DNA of 64,000 nucleotides, taken from positions 16,680-80,679 of the forward strand of contig NZ_JAEUFG010000020.1 in NCBI RefSeq assembly GCF_018588585.1. Direction: 5' to 3'. A model generated the notes under the pieces. The model did no database searches. It was not told the origin of the DNA and worked only from the letters and a program-made list of their open reading frames with translations. Both the position numbers and the translations under genes were made by a program. This document shows positions 10,367 to 18,798 of this stretch, one piece after another. Position 1 is the first letter of the stretch, and every line of letters starts with the position of its first letter. The stretch comes from Bacillus sp. SM2101. GTDB lineage: Bacteria; Bacillota; Bacilli; Bacillales; SM2101.

Positions 10367-10870
10367 TTGAAAAAGAAGGCCACAGTAATAGTTGGTATTT
10401 TATTATTATTTATTACCATCTATGTTATCTATAATTCTTTCTTTAGTAAGACTGCATCTATAAAGTCAGAAATAGGTGCAGAGAAATTAGAATATATAGG
10501 TATTGTAGAAAGTGATTTGTTTGATGAACGACCTCATCAAGAAGGGTATTTAAAAGATAATTCTGAATTTATAATTTATAATAAAGATAAGAATAATTAT
10601 TATATCGTTAAATCAGGAGAGAATCTTATTGATACTGACATCCAATATACACAAACCTATATATTACCTCTTTTTAATACATATGATGATACTTCCATTG
10701 AGTCAAAACATTTAATCATTAAGTTCGAAAACGGTTTAAAAGTGGATTCTACCTATTTTTACAAAGTAATACATTCGAAAGGTGAAGATAAATTTTTGAG
10801 TTTCTTTTTTAATGAGAATACTTTTTTTAATACATTTCAAGATGGTTATAAAAAGCTTGTAGATTATTAG
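10367..10870 (+). CDS. hypothetical membrane-anchored protein
   Basis: I do not recognise this family. With the TTG start at 10367 (GGAGG 8 bases upstream) it has 167 residues: a short basic start (MKKK), one hydrophobic segment at about 5-24 (VIVGILLLFITIYVIYNSFF), and a polar outer domain rich in Asp, Glu, Lys and Tyr. This is consistent with a single-pass N-in protein or uncleaved exported protein. An ATG at 10352 in the same frame overlaps the ribosome binding site and is less likely. It lies 143 bases after the broken peptidase and could be its former partner. Confidence 0.6.
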   Translation: MKKKATVIVGILLLFITIYVIYNSFFSKTASIKSEIGAEKLEYIGIVESDLFDERPHQEGYLKDNSEFIIYNKDKNNYYIVKSGENLIDTDIQYTQTYILPLFNTYDDTSIESKHLIIKFENGLKVDSTYFYKVIHSKGEDKFLSFFFNENTFFNTFQDGYKKLVDY

Positions 10871-11125
10871 TGAACTATATATTTTATCCCATATAATGCT
10901 TTCAACTTGTCGAATATGAATAAGGACTAGTTCTTATTTGTTAACATCAGCCATTATTGTAATTAGAAGATCCACAGAAAAGGATTAATGAAATTTGTAG
11001 TGAAAGTTAAAGGGCTGATTTCAGACCTTCTTTTTTTGAAACACATGTGATATTAAAGTGAGTCAACCCACACCAACGTACATAGAGTATAGTAACAATA
11101 AAAAAATGATGTTGGGGTGGATTTT
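10871..11125. other. gap before the second YVTN gene
   Basis: It holds an imperfect hairpin with T-run near 11010-11037 (GGGCTGATTTCAGACC then CTTCTTTTTTT), probably the terminator of the preceding gene, and the site GGGGTGG at 11114-11120 for the next one. Confidence 0.45.
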
Positions 11126-12145
11126 ATGGGAGTTGCTTATGTTAGGGCTGGTAGTATGATATCTGTAATTGATACGAAAACACATAGTGTGATTGCAACA
11201 ATACAAGTTGGAGGGGTGCCAGTAAATATAGTCTTTACACCAGATGGGAAGTTGGCTTATGTATCAGATACTGGTGAAAACAATGACACAGTATCTGTCA
11301 TAGATGTGAAAACACATAGTGTGATTGCAACAATACAGATTGGGAACAATCCAGATGATGTAGCCTTAACACCAGATGGGAAACTAGCTTATGTGACTAT
11401 TGATGGGGAGAGCACATTATCAGTGATTGACGTGAAAGCACATAGTGAAATCGCAACAGTGCAGGTTGGAGGCAGTCCAGATAAAGTCGTCTTCACACCA
11501 GACGGGAAACTAGCTTACGTATCAGCCACTGGTATGGACAACGGCTCTATATCTGTAATAAATGTAAAAACACATAATATGATTGCGACTATATCGATTG
11601 GTGCCGAGCCGAATAAGATTGCTTTCACGCCAAACGGGAAACTAGCATATGTGACTATTGATGATGAGGGTATTGTATCGGTGATTGATGTAAAAACTCA
11701 CAGTGTAATTGCGATTATACCTGTTAGTGATTTTCCAAATGATATAGCTTTTACCCCAGATGGGAAGGTGGCCTATCTTAGAAGTCAGAACCCAAATAGG
11801 TTAGTTGTTATGGATACAAAAACACATAGTGTCATTGCCTCATTAGATGTAAATGATGTTGTATCCGATATTTCCTTTACCCCAGATGGAAAGTTGGCCT
11901 ACGTGCTATTACTTAATATTGGTGATTTACTTGTGATAGATACAAAAACACATAGTGTCATTGCAACTGTTGGTAATATTGGGGCTTGCAATAATTTTGT
12001 TTCAATTGAACCTAAAGGACAGTTTGTCTATGCATCGAGTGCAGATGATAATAAAATATCAGTGATTGATACGAAGACGCACCAACAAATCGCGACGATT
12101 AATTTACTCGATAGTGCAGGTGATGTTGTATTCTCACCAAAATAA
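11126..12145 (+). CDS. YVTN family beta-propeller repeat protein
   Basis: A 339-residue protein of seven to eight repeats built on PDGKLAYV and SVIDTKTHSVIATI, the same family as the protein at 749. The repeats are more diverged here, so this copy is older or has not been homogenised. There is no signal peptide. The ATG at 11126 fits the site GGGGTGG five bases upstream; a GTG at 11117 overlaps that site. The last repeat (VSIEPKGQFVYASSADDNKI) degenerates, as expected for a closing blade. Function is unknown; such propellers usually mediate binding. Confidence 0.88.
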   Translation: MGVAYVRAGSMISVIDTKTHSVIATIQVGGVPVNIVFTPDGKLAYVSDTGENNDTVSVIDVKTHSVIATIQIGNNPDDVALTPDGKLAYVTIDGESTLSVIDVKAHSEIATVQVGGSPDKVVFTPDGKLAYVSATGMDNGSISVINVKTHNMIATISIGAEPNKIAFTPNGKLAYVTIDDEGIVSVIDVKTHSVIAIIPVSDFPNDIAFTPDGKVAYLRSQNPNRLVVMDTKTHSVIASLDVNDVVSDISFTPDGKLAYVLLLNIGDLLVIDTKTHSVIATVGNIGACNNFVSIEPKGQFVYASSADDNKISVIDTKTHQQIATINLLDSAGDVVFSPK

Positions 12146-12349
12146 GAATAAATAAACACAAAAATAATAAGTGACGGCCCGTATCTTTATTTTAATTAGT
12201 GAACTCAATGATTTAAAATCTATAAATTTATTAGATTAAAGACAATTCTGAATTTATTATTCCACAATTTGGTGCAAGAAGGTAGTTAAGGGTATCCAGA
12301 CTACATTAAGAATAATACCTATTACAAATAGGTCAACCAGAAAGTTACT

Positions 12350-12445
12350 GGATGACTTCATAATACGATATAGCGCTGTTCAGTAATAATACTGAAAGCG
12401 CCTTTCTTAATGTATTGAGCAATATTGTTAAACAAGGTTACTAAG
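12350..12445. repeat. dispersed intergenic repeat, family 2 (partial)
   Basis: AGCGCTGTTCAGTAATAATA, CTGAAAGCGCCTTTCTTAAT and GAGCAATATTGTTAAACAAG match the right part of the copy at 1891 and the copy at 29036. Confidence 0.6.
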
Positions 12446-12878
12446 GGCTAAATTCAACCCTAATCCATTTTTTGTAAAAGCTCGATATAACCACATAACC
12501 TAAAAATGTAGTAGCATATAGACTAAGACCACTTTCCCAGCTATGAGCCTGGAGCTCAAAGAAAAGAGGATATCTCGGAAGGTAAAAATAACTTATTATA
12601 ACAATAAACATAGCTGGTACGCCTAGTAATAGAAGTTTTTCAAGATGAAGTTTCCATTTACCTTGCTTTTTGATTTCTTTGTAAAAAGTCGGTAATCCAA
12701 TCACAATACCGAATATGAAATTAGAAATTACGTAAAGAGTAGAATACATATAAAACGAAATTGAAAATCGTTCCCACTCTGCATTAAACCAATTATCAAA
12801 CTTACTCTTAAAGAACCAAAACACTATAAAAACAATAAAATAAATTGCATACTCTTTAATTTTTTTGTAAGAAATCAT
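12441..12878 (-). CDS. hypothetical four-helix membrane protein
   Basis: A 145-residue protein with about four hydrophobic segments (near residues 9-24, 42-63, 83-103 and 118-134) and charged Lys/Glu/Arg loops. No catalytic motif or known family is recognised. AAGAAGGGG lies five bases before the ATG. It stands alone on the minus strand, its 3' end reaching a family 2 repeat. Confidence 0.7.
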   Translation of the reverse strand: MISYKKIKEYAIYFIVFIVFWFFKSKFDNWFNAEWERFSISFYMYSTLYVISNFIFGIVIGLPTFYKEIKKQGKWKLHLEKLLLLGVPAMFIVIISYFYLPRYPLFFELQAHSWESGLSLYATTFLGYVVISSFYKKWIRVEFSP

Positions 12879-13032
12879 TTTTCCCCTTCTTATTAATTTA
12901 GTGATAATAGAATTTTAACATAAAAGACAATGGTATAAGAAAAGCTCTTTTTTCAATAAACCAGCTCATGTTTTATCACGATTTTCCAATAAAAACTTTA
13001 TTTATCCATGCTATACTAAAATAATCCATGAC

Positions 13033-13072
13033 AAACAACCTTCCGAATATACAGTTTGGAAGGTTGTTTTGC
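13033..13072. terminator. strong bidirectional terminator
   Basis: AAACAACCTTCC (13033-13044) and GGAAGGTTGTTT (13058-13069) form a perfect 12-bp stem with flanking A and T runs. No gene ends immediately before it on the plus strand, so it may be a remnant of a lost gene. Confidence 0.75.
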
Positions 13073-13260
13073 TTTTAATATGGTACAGATCCAGTGTAAG
13101 AGCTTATTCACACAAGCGATAGCGGCAACCACGCTGAAATTAAACCAGTAACTTGAATTAATTATAAATTAAGGTTTGAAAATAATGATCAATATCCAAA
13201 CTCATCGTATACATCATTAATCATACCATTTTATTTTATTAAAAAGATTGTATTGGAGGA

Positions 13261-13479
13261 GTGAAGATATTGAGGTCTAATGTAATTAAACCTGCTTTAT
13301 ACTCATCTCTTATTTTGTCTCTGGTATTTATAACTCTATCCCTAAGTAAAATCTGTTATAAACTATATCCTACTTTCCGATTTGTTGACTTCATTAAGCC
13401 CTTAACATACAGAAGAACGGGGAACCCAAGTGAAGAGACTAGTGCCAACACACTAAACAAAGTAAAATGGTTTGTATAA
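13261..13479 (+). pseudogene. possible truncated gene overlapping the MFS 3' end
   Basis: TTGGAGGAGTG at 13252-13263 followed by a TTG at 13270 starts a frame reading RSNVIKPALYSSLILSLVFI, a plausible N-terminal membrane segment. After about 35 codons the frame runs into the antisense of the MFS gene ending at 13356 and stops meaningfully resembling protein. The simplest reading is a membrane-protein gene whose 3' part was replaced by the MFS gene. The ribosome binding site is strong; the identity is unknown. Confidence 0.35.
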
Positions 13480-14579
13480 CCGAAATACTCCAACATAAGC
13501 CCTCCAATCAAAGGACCGAATGATCCTCCAATTGCAGTAAAACCCATCGCACCAAAATACAAACCTTTTAAGTCATGTGGTGATATTTGATCAATAAATA
13601 AATCTGTCATTGTAAACATCATTACTTCACCGACCGTAAATACGAAGACCGACAAGAATAAAAAGGGTATAGAAGTAAAAAACGCAAAGCCTAGTAACCC
13701 AATAGATGTCGTTAATGTTCCTATCATGATTGATGTTAGTGCGGAATAACGTTTTCCTATCCTTGTTACTGGATATTGGACAATTAATACTGTTATAGCG
13801 TTAAACACGATAAGGTAAGAGAATACCTCTACACCATTTGTTATAATTGGTGAGGAGGCTAAATATTGTGGGATGGTTGAACTAAATTGAGAATAACCGC
13901 ACACCCCCATAATTAGTCCAATGACTGCGAAAAAAAATACACGATCAGCACTAAGTACCTTCAATGCTTTTGCCATGGTTACTCGTTCACTTGTTTTAGT
14001 GTTTAAACTATCATCAATTTGGTTTATAGAAAACATGGCAAGCAGAACAATAAAGTAAAAAGCATAAATAACTGCAGTCACAAAAAATGCTGATGTTGAA
14101 GATGAGCTACCTATCTTTAATCCAATAAGGGGACCTACTGCAGCACCGATATTAATGGCTGCATATCTAAGGTTAAACACCAACAGTTTATTTTTTGGCT
14201 TAGTAACTTTTGAAAGTAACGCCCTAGACGATGGCTCAAAAAAAGAACGACATAAACCATTTAAGGCATTTAAAATAAAAAACGTAACTACACTTTCTGC
14301 TAAAGCAAAGCCAACAAAAACAAAAATCCAAATAAAAATGGAATATTTCATGACCTTTTCTTGCCCATATAAATCTGACAAATAACCACCGATGAAACCA
14401 CCAAATAGGCCTACAATTGAACTAACTCCAATAATAGCACCAGCAAAACCTGGACTAACCCCCTTCACTGAAGTGAGGTAAATTGCTAGGAATGGGATTG
14501 TCATAAATGTAGCCATTCGAGCAAAGAGTGTACCAATGATTATGGTGAGACTTATTGGATGAATTCTTCTGATTCCCAA
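13356..14579 (-). CDS. MFS transporter
   Basis: A 407-residue, 12-helix major facilitator. The loop 2-3 motif is GGYLSDLYGQEKVMK (near residue 63) and the central loop IDDSLNTKTSERVTM separates the two six-helix halves. It resembles Bacillus YfkF/MdtH-like drug and metabolite exporters. Translation starts at a TTG (14579) with GGAGGGAGGAGTG upstream; no ATG fits. It is monocistronic, and its 3' end overlaps the truncated plus-strand frame at 13261. The substrate is unknown. Confidence 0.88.
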   Translation of the reverse strand: MGIRRIHPISLTIIIGTLFARMATFMTIPFLAIYLTSVKGVSPGFAGAIIGVSSIVGLFGGFIGGYLSDLYGQEKVMKYSIFIWIFVFVGFALAESVVTFFILNALNGLCRSFFEPSSRALLSKVTKPKNKLLVFNLRYAAINIGAAVGPLIGLKIGSSSSTSAFFVTAVIYAFYFIVLLAMFSINQIDDSLNTKTSERVTMAKALKVLSADRVFFFAVIGLIMGVCGYSQFSSTIPQYLASSPIITNGVEVFSYLIVFNAITVLIVQYPVTRIGKRYSALTSIMIGTLTTSIGLLGFAFFTSIPFLFLSVFVFTVGEVMMFTMTDLFIDQISPHDLKGLYFGAMGFTAIGGSFGPLIGGLMLEYFGYTNHFTLFSVLALVSSLGFPVLLYVKGLMKSTNRKVGYSL

Positions 14580-15055
14580 CTTACACTCCTCCCTCCGAGT
14601 TACTCTATGTATCCTTCGTTCAACTCTATCGAAGGTGATAAGAGTTTTCTTCTCTAGATCAGCTTATTTCATTATACTAAATATGTATCAAGGACGGTAT
14701 GAGAATTAAGAATGATATATTAATACAACTTTAGAATGAGAGGTTAGTAATAGTGAGAGGCGAGGCATTCCTGTTTTTGTTGAATCATATATATTTAGTC
14801 AAAATACTTGAGACGATAAATTGAGGAGTTACTTTTTCCATAGAACAGTTATATAAATGAAGGGTGTTAAATATTGAGCAAACATTTATTACATATTGAA
14901 GGGTTGTTGTATTTATTACATCGCTTTACTTCTATTATTAAGTTGGAGCATTATTAGTGATCAAAGTTGTAACCTTTTTGTAATCTTCTTTTAAATAAAT
15001 CGTAATAAAATACAATCATCAAGAAGAAAAACCAAAAAATTGGAGGTTATACAAC
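14580..15055. other. intergenic region, nothing recognised
   Basis: An AT-rich spacer between divergent genes. It must hold promoters for both; I see no repeat or coding remnant. The last bases (TTGGAGGT) are the ribosome binding site of the next gene. Confidence 0.4.
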
Positions 15056-15835
15056 ATGATAAAAATCATAATTGCTAGTATGTTAACAATGTCATTAATC
15101 GGTGGAGGGTTAGTATATCAGAAAACCGATTTTGCAATAAATGATCATAAGGTTACATTATCTGAGAGTGAAGAATCACAAGAGAATCCGATACAAAGAG
15201 AAGATATGGAAAATTTTGATGAAATAATGAAGGAGCAAATGGCAAAGTTTAAAGGTCCGAATGAAGAGAGTATGTACGATTTGTTAAATCATACATTTGA
15301 AAACCCAGATTGGACCTTTGAAAGTGATGATTATAATGCAATGCTATTTCATGGGACAAAGAATAGTAAAGGATATTATATATTTTTTTACTATCAACAA
15401 GAAGATATAAATATAATTTTAGATGGACAAAGCATAAGAAAAACGAATGAAGAATTTAATGAATGGCTAAGTGAATTTTCAATAAATAATAATCAGGTTA
15501 CATTATCCGATACAGAAGAATCACAAGAGAATCCGATACGAAGAGAAGATATGGAAGATTTTGATGAAATAATGAAGGAGCAAATGGCAAAGTTTAAAGG
15601 TCCGAATGAAGAGAGTATGTACGATTTGTTAAATCATACATTTGAAAATCCAGATTGGACCTTTGAAAGTGATGATTATAATGCAATGCTATTTCAGGGG
15701 ACACAGAATGGTAAAGAATATTATATATTTTTTTACTATCAACAAGAAGGTATAAATATAATTTTAGATGGAGAAAGCATAAGAAAAACGAATGAAGAAT
15801 TTAATGAATGGCTAAGTACAGAGTTACTTTTATAA
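15056..15835 (+). CDS. exported protein with two near-identical 115-residue repeats
   Basis: This 259-residue protein has an N-terminal hydrophobic segment (IKIIIASMLTMSLIGGGLVY) consistent with a signal peptide or anchor. Two copies of an acidic 115-residue unit follow, each containing EDMENFDEIMKEQMAKFKGP (or a close variant), DLLNHTFENPDWTFESDDYN and YYIFFYYQQE. The DNA repeats are 15131-15475 and 15476-15820 (period 345 bp) with few differences, so this is a recent tandem duplication. I do not recognise the unit; single-unit homologues would be expected in relatives. The stop is followed at once by a partial MITE. Confidence 0.75.
   Translation: MIKIIIASMLTMSLIGGGLVYQKTDFAINDHKVTLSESEESQENPIQREDMENFDEIMKEQMAKFKGPNEESMYDLLNHTFENPDWTFESDDYNAMLFHGTKNSKGYYIFFYYQQEDINIILDGQSIRKTNEEFNEWLSEFSINNNQVTLSDTEESQENPIRREDMEDFDEIMKEQMAKFKGPNEESMYDLLNHTFENPDWTFESDDYNAMLFQGTQNGKEYYIFFYYQQEGINIILDGESIRKTNEEFNEWLSTELLL
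15131..15820 (+). repeat. 345-bp tandem duplication inside a gene
   Basis: Copy 1 is 15131-15475 and copy 2 is 15476-15820, in frame (115 codons each), differing at scattered bases. Confidence 0.9.
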
Positions 15836-15836
15836 A

Positions 15837-15975
15837 GACTCTTTTCGTAATCTTTGTTGCTATTGTTACCAAATTCGTACCATAATAGTGTTTTTATATG
15901 GTAGTCATCGTTTTATAGATGAAAAGATGCCACGATCTCTATTTATGTACGTGTAAATGAAATCTTTATGGATAA
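15837..15975. mobile_element. partial MITE, family 1
   Basis: It begins AGACTCTTTTCGTAATCTTT, as in the intact copies, and contains ATTTATGTACGTGTAAAT, but lacks the right inverted repeat. It abuts the stop codon of the preceding gene. Confidence 0.55.
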
Positions 15976-16100
15976 GGAAAATTAGAAAGAGCTTTGACAA
16001 AAAGTTTAAAACGTAATACGAATAGTTGTTGTGTCACTCTGGGATAGAAGGATTTTATTACCCCTCTTTAATCATATACTGATATTATTCACCAACATGG

Positions 16101-16125
16101 CGCTAATCTGAAATAAAGATTAGCG
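16101..16125. repeat. family 2 hairpin (short form)
   Basis: CGCTAATCT (16101-16109) and AGATTAGCG (16117-16125) form a perfect 9-bp stem inside the block CACCAACATGGCGCTAATCT; the same hairpin is at 39995-40019 and, degraded, at 35249-35269. Confidence 0.65.
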
Positions 16126-16184
16126 TCTCTGTTATTTTAGGGTCATGTGGAATAACTAGTATTTTTGATTAACAACGGAAAAAG

Positions 16185-16274
16185 CTAGAATAAAAACAAA
16201 GAAATAACTTTAGCCACTTCAAGGTGGTATATGTTAAGATTTTTAATTTCTTTATAATTAGGTTCTTTTGACAT
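16185..16274 (-). CDS. possible 29-residue peptide or truncated gene start
   Basis: On the minus strand AAAGGGGTGATAACA precedes an ATG, and the frame reads MSKEPNYKEIKNLNIYHLEV followed by AKVISLFLF and a TAG. Upstream is a good -10-like TATAAT (in GGTATAATTATCC). Initiation signals are strong, but the peptide looks like the first residues of a longer protein whose remainder is lost. Confidence 0.45.
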   Translation of the reverse strand: MSKEPNYKEIKNLNIYHLEVAKVISLFLF

Positions 16275-16800
16275 TGTTATCACCCCTTTTTCATTTTGGA
16301 TAATTATACCATGTCATTTTATCTAAAACTATATGTTCATTTGTCTTTTATAAACAAAAACAACGAACACTAAGTTCGATGTTTTTCCAAAAAACTTTTG
16401 AAAAAGTTATTCTTGTGCGCTTTTGAAGATATTTAATCATGATCAGTAACCCAAACTACATGTCCCTCCCTTTAACACACATTTCTCGTGTTCATTCCTT
16501 ACACCATAGGAAAGGCCTGAAGATATTTGTCATTATGCTGTTTTACACTTTGACCAGTTATCACATGACGTCTTTAGGATTCCAAACAATTTATGAAACG
16601 TTGACCCGATTTCACAAGTGTATATTTGGGATAAATTGAAGTCGAACTGTTGCCTGGATTCACAGGTTTTTCAGCGTGACCTGACTACGTATATTAATAT
16701 AACAACATGTCATTGGAGATTTCGTTATCTTGCTATTACATTCTAAAATACATACATAAGCTGAGTTTCAGGTTTATACTAAAGCTAGAGGTGATTCATA
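16275..16800. other. gap upstream of the ada operon
   Basis: No gene is supported (a 66-codon frame at 16439 lacks a ribosome binding site). The leftmost part holds the minus-strand promoter for the 29-codon frame; the right end should hold the ada promoter. Confidence 0.4.
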
Positions 16801-17451
16801 ATGACAGACGATTGGAAAATGAATCCACATTGGGCTTTTCAACAACCAGACTCTGACAAGCCAATTCTATCCGCACCTGTTTCTGATGAACAATGGGAGG
16901 CCATTGCCAATAATGATGTTTCTTATGACGGACAATTTTTTTATGCAGTGAAAACAACAGGGATTTTTTGTCGCCCTTCTTGCAAATCAAGATTACCCAA
17001 TAGAGAAAACATTGGCTTCTTTGAAAATGCTAATCAAGCATTAGCCGCACATTTTCGCCCATGCAAACGGTGCAAGCCAACAGGGAAAAGGTTGCCAGAT
17101 GAGGAGTGGATTGCTTTCATAACCGAATATGTGGATAGCCACTACAATGAAACGTTGACGCTTGAAGTCCTTGCGCTTATGAGCCACGTATCTCCTTATC
17201 ACTTGCATCGAACGTTTAAAAAAATCAAAGGCATGACTCCAGTGGATTACATTCAGCATATCCGATTGGAAAAGGCAAAAATGTTATTGACTACTATCGA
17301 TGACCCGATTGCTGAAGTCGGTAAATCTGTCGGGCTTTCCAATACGCCTTATTTTATTACGCTGTTTAAGAAGAAAATCGGACAAACGCCTGAAGCTTAT
17401 CGTCGACAGCAAAAACAACGCTTGAAGGAGGCTTTTTCAAATGACACTTAA
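16801..17451 (+). CDS. adaA: AdaA: methylphosphotriester-DNA methyltransferase and AraC-type activator
   Basis: A 216-residue homologue of Bacillus AdaA. The N-terminal zinc domain (about 25-95) has four cysteines, Cys57, Cys61, Cys88 and Cys91 (FCRPSC ... PCKRCKP); one irreversibly takes a methyl group from phosphotriesters and turns the protein into an activator. The C-terminal AraC helix-turn-helix pair spans about 105-205 (LEVLALMSHVSPYHLHRTFK, VGLSNTPYFITLFKK). AGAGGTGATTCATA precedes the ATG. It is the first gene of a five-gene run and overlaps adaB by 11 bases, so it presumably activates its own operon when alkylated. Confidence 0.95.
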   Translation: MTDDWKMNPHWAFQQPDSDKPILSAPVSDEQWEAIANNDVSYDGQFFYAVKTTGIFCRPSCKSRLPNRENIGFFENANQALAAHFRPCKRCKPTGKRLPDEEWIAFITEYVDSHYNETLTLEVLALMSHVSPYHLHRTFKKIKGMTPVDYIQHIRLEKAKMLLTTIDDPIAEVGKSVGLSNTPYFITLFKKKIGQTPEAYRRQQKQRLKEAFSNDT

Positions 17452-17989
17452 CAAAAGCATCTCTCTCTATTGGTCCTTGTTTTCTTATGAAAACTGGAAG
17501 GTTTACATTGCTGCAACAAGAAGAGGCTTATGCTTTGTCGGATCGCATAATCAACCATTTGAAGAATTGGTGCAATGGTCAAATCATTACTTGCCTGGAA
17601 ACGATCTGATTCAAGATGACGAAAAATTGCAACCATATGTAGATGAGCTTAATCGTTATTTTCAAGGAAAACTCAATCGTTTCACGATTCCAATCTTTTA
17701 TCGCGGAACACTTTTTCAGGAAGCTGTATGGAAAGCACTATGTGATATTCCGTACGGTCAAACTCGATCCTACTCAGATATTGCTCGTCAAATTCGAAGA
17801 CCTACTGCGGTTCGGGCAATTGGGAGGGCCATTGGAGCAAATCCAATCCTAATTACGGTTCCATGCCACCGTGTGATCGGCAAAAATGGATCGCTGACGG
17901 GATATCGCGGCGGAATGGAAATGAAAACACATCTGTTGGAACTTGAACGAGGCTCAGCTACCAATGAGAAGGAGCAACAACATGTCTAA
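17441..17989 (+). CDS. adaB: AdaB: methylated-DNA-[protein]-cysteine S-methyltransferase
   Basis: A 182-residue suicide repair protein that removes O6-methylguanine and O4-methylthymine lesions. The active-site motif PCHRVIG places the acceptor Cys142. The preceding RAIGRAIGANP and the following YRGG are the DNA-binding arginine finger and loop regions of the family. GGAGG inside the end of adaA serves as ribosome binding site, and the 11-base overlap indicates translational coupling. The next gene starts inside its last codons. Confidence 0.95.
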   Translation: MTLNKSISLYWSLFSYENWKVYIAATRRGLCFVGSHNQPFEELVQWSNHYLPGNDLIQDDEKLQPYVDELNRYFQGKLNRFTIPIFYRGTLFQEAVWKALCDIPYGQTRSYSDIARQIRRPTAVRAIGRAIGANPILITVPCHRVIGKNGSLTGYRGGMEMKTHLLELERGSATNEKEQQHV

Positions 17990-18695
17990 ACAACATATAA
18001 CATCTTTAGCCGATCTCAAATGGGCAGAACTGCATCAAATGCTTGATGAACAGGGCTACGCCAAACTGCCACCACTTTTAAATGCGGACTCGTGCGCTAG
18101 TCTTATCAATAGCTATGAAGACGAATCTCTATATCGCAAGACCATCGACATGAAGCAATATCGTTTCGGAATGGGGGAGTACAAGTATTATCAAACGCCT
18201 ATTCCTGATTTATTACAACAACATCGCGATATATTGTATCCGGAACTTGCGAAGGTGGCCAATCGCTGGTTAGAACAGCTGAATAGATCACCCGAGTACC
18301 CAGAAACCTTGGCAATGTTTCTCGATCAATGTCATCAGGCGGGGCAGAAACACCCCACTCCACTAATTTTGAAATATGAAGCAGGGGGCTACAATTGTCT
18401 CCATCAGGATTTGTACGGTGATATTTTCTTCCCTTTTCAAGTCGTGTTTACTCTGAACCAACGGAACGAAGATTATACAGGCGGTGAATTTTTACTCATC
18501 GAACAGCGACCACGGGCACAGAGCAGAGGTCATGTCATTACGCTGAATCAAGGTGAAGGTCTCATCTTTCCAACCCAACATCGACCGGTATTGGGTACGC
18601 GTGGCTATTATAGGGTGACTCTGCGACATGGCGTTGGCACGGTCACCTCTGGAAAGCGGTATAGTTTGGGGGTTATATTTCATGATGCGAAGTAA
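17982..18695 (+). CDS. 2OG-Fe(II) oxygenase of the ada-linked (PF09859-like) family
   Basis: A 237-residue protein resembling the family annotated as oxygenase acting on damaged DNA. The double-stranded beta-helix core carries HxD at His141/Asp143 (HQDLYGDIFFPFQ), a distal His at 200 or 216, and a basic 2-oxoglutarate ligand near residue 226 (SGKRYSLGVIFHDA). Members often sit beside or are fused to Ada. I chose the ATG at 17982 for the AAGGAG seven bases upstream, which overlaps the end of adaB by 8 bases. The specific lesion it repairs is not established. Confidence 0.85.
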   Translation: MSKQHITSLADLKWAELHQMLDEQGYAKLPPLLNADSCASLINSYEDESLYRKTIDMKQYRFGMGEYKYYQTPIPDLLQQHRDILYPELAKVANRWLEQLNRSPEYPETLAMFLDQCHQAGQKHPTPLILKYEAGGYNCLHQDLYGDIFFPFQVVFTLNQRNEDYTGGEFLLIEQRPRAQSRGHVITLNQGEGLIFPTQHRPVLGTRGYYRVTLRHGVGTVTSGKRYSLGVIFHDAK

Positions 18696-18798
18696 ACCCA
18701 AGCCGACATGTCCTCCATGTAAGCATGTAACAAATCAGCATTGCTGCTTCTTGTCTAATCCGTACACAAAATATGATTTAGCAGGTGGTTGCAGATGA
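18682..18798 (+). CDS. 38-residue Cys-rich small protein in the ada operon
   Basis: A frame of 38 codons runs from ATG 18682 (or 18685) to TGA 18796-18798. GGGGG lies nine bases upstream. It overlaps the oxygenase end, and its stop overlaps the ATG of the radical SAM gene as ATGA, the standard sign of translational coupling. The peptide contains PTCPPCKHVTNQHCC and ends AGGCR: CxxC followed by HxxxxHCC, a likely zinc- or iron-sulphur-binding knuckle. No known family is recognised. The overlaps at both ends and biased composition argue that it is real. Confidence 0.7.
   Translation: MMRSKPKPTCPPCKHVTNQHCCFLSNPYTKYDLAGGCR

Noticed and set aside
16439..16639. 66-codon frame before adaA
   Set aside because: Starts with no ribosome binding site, and the composition is not protein-like.
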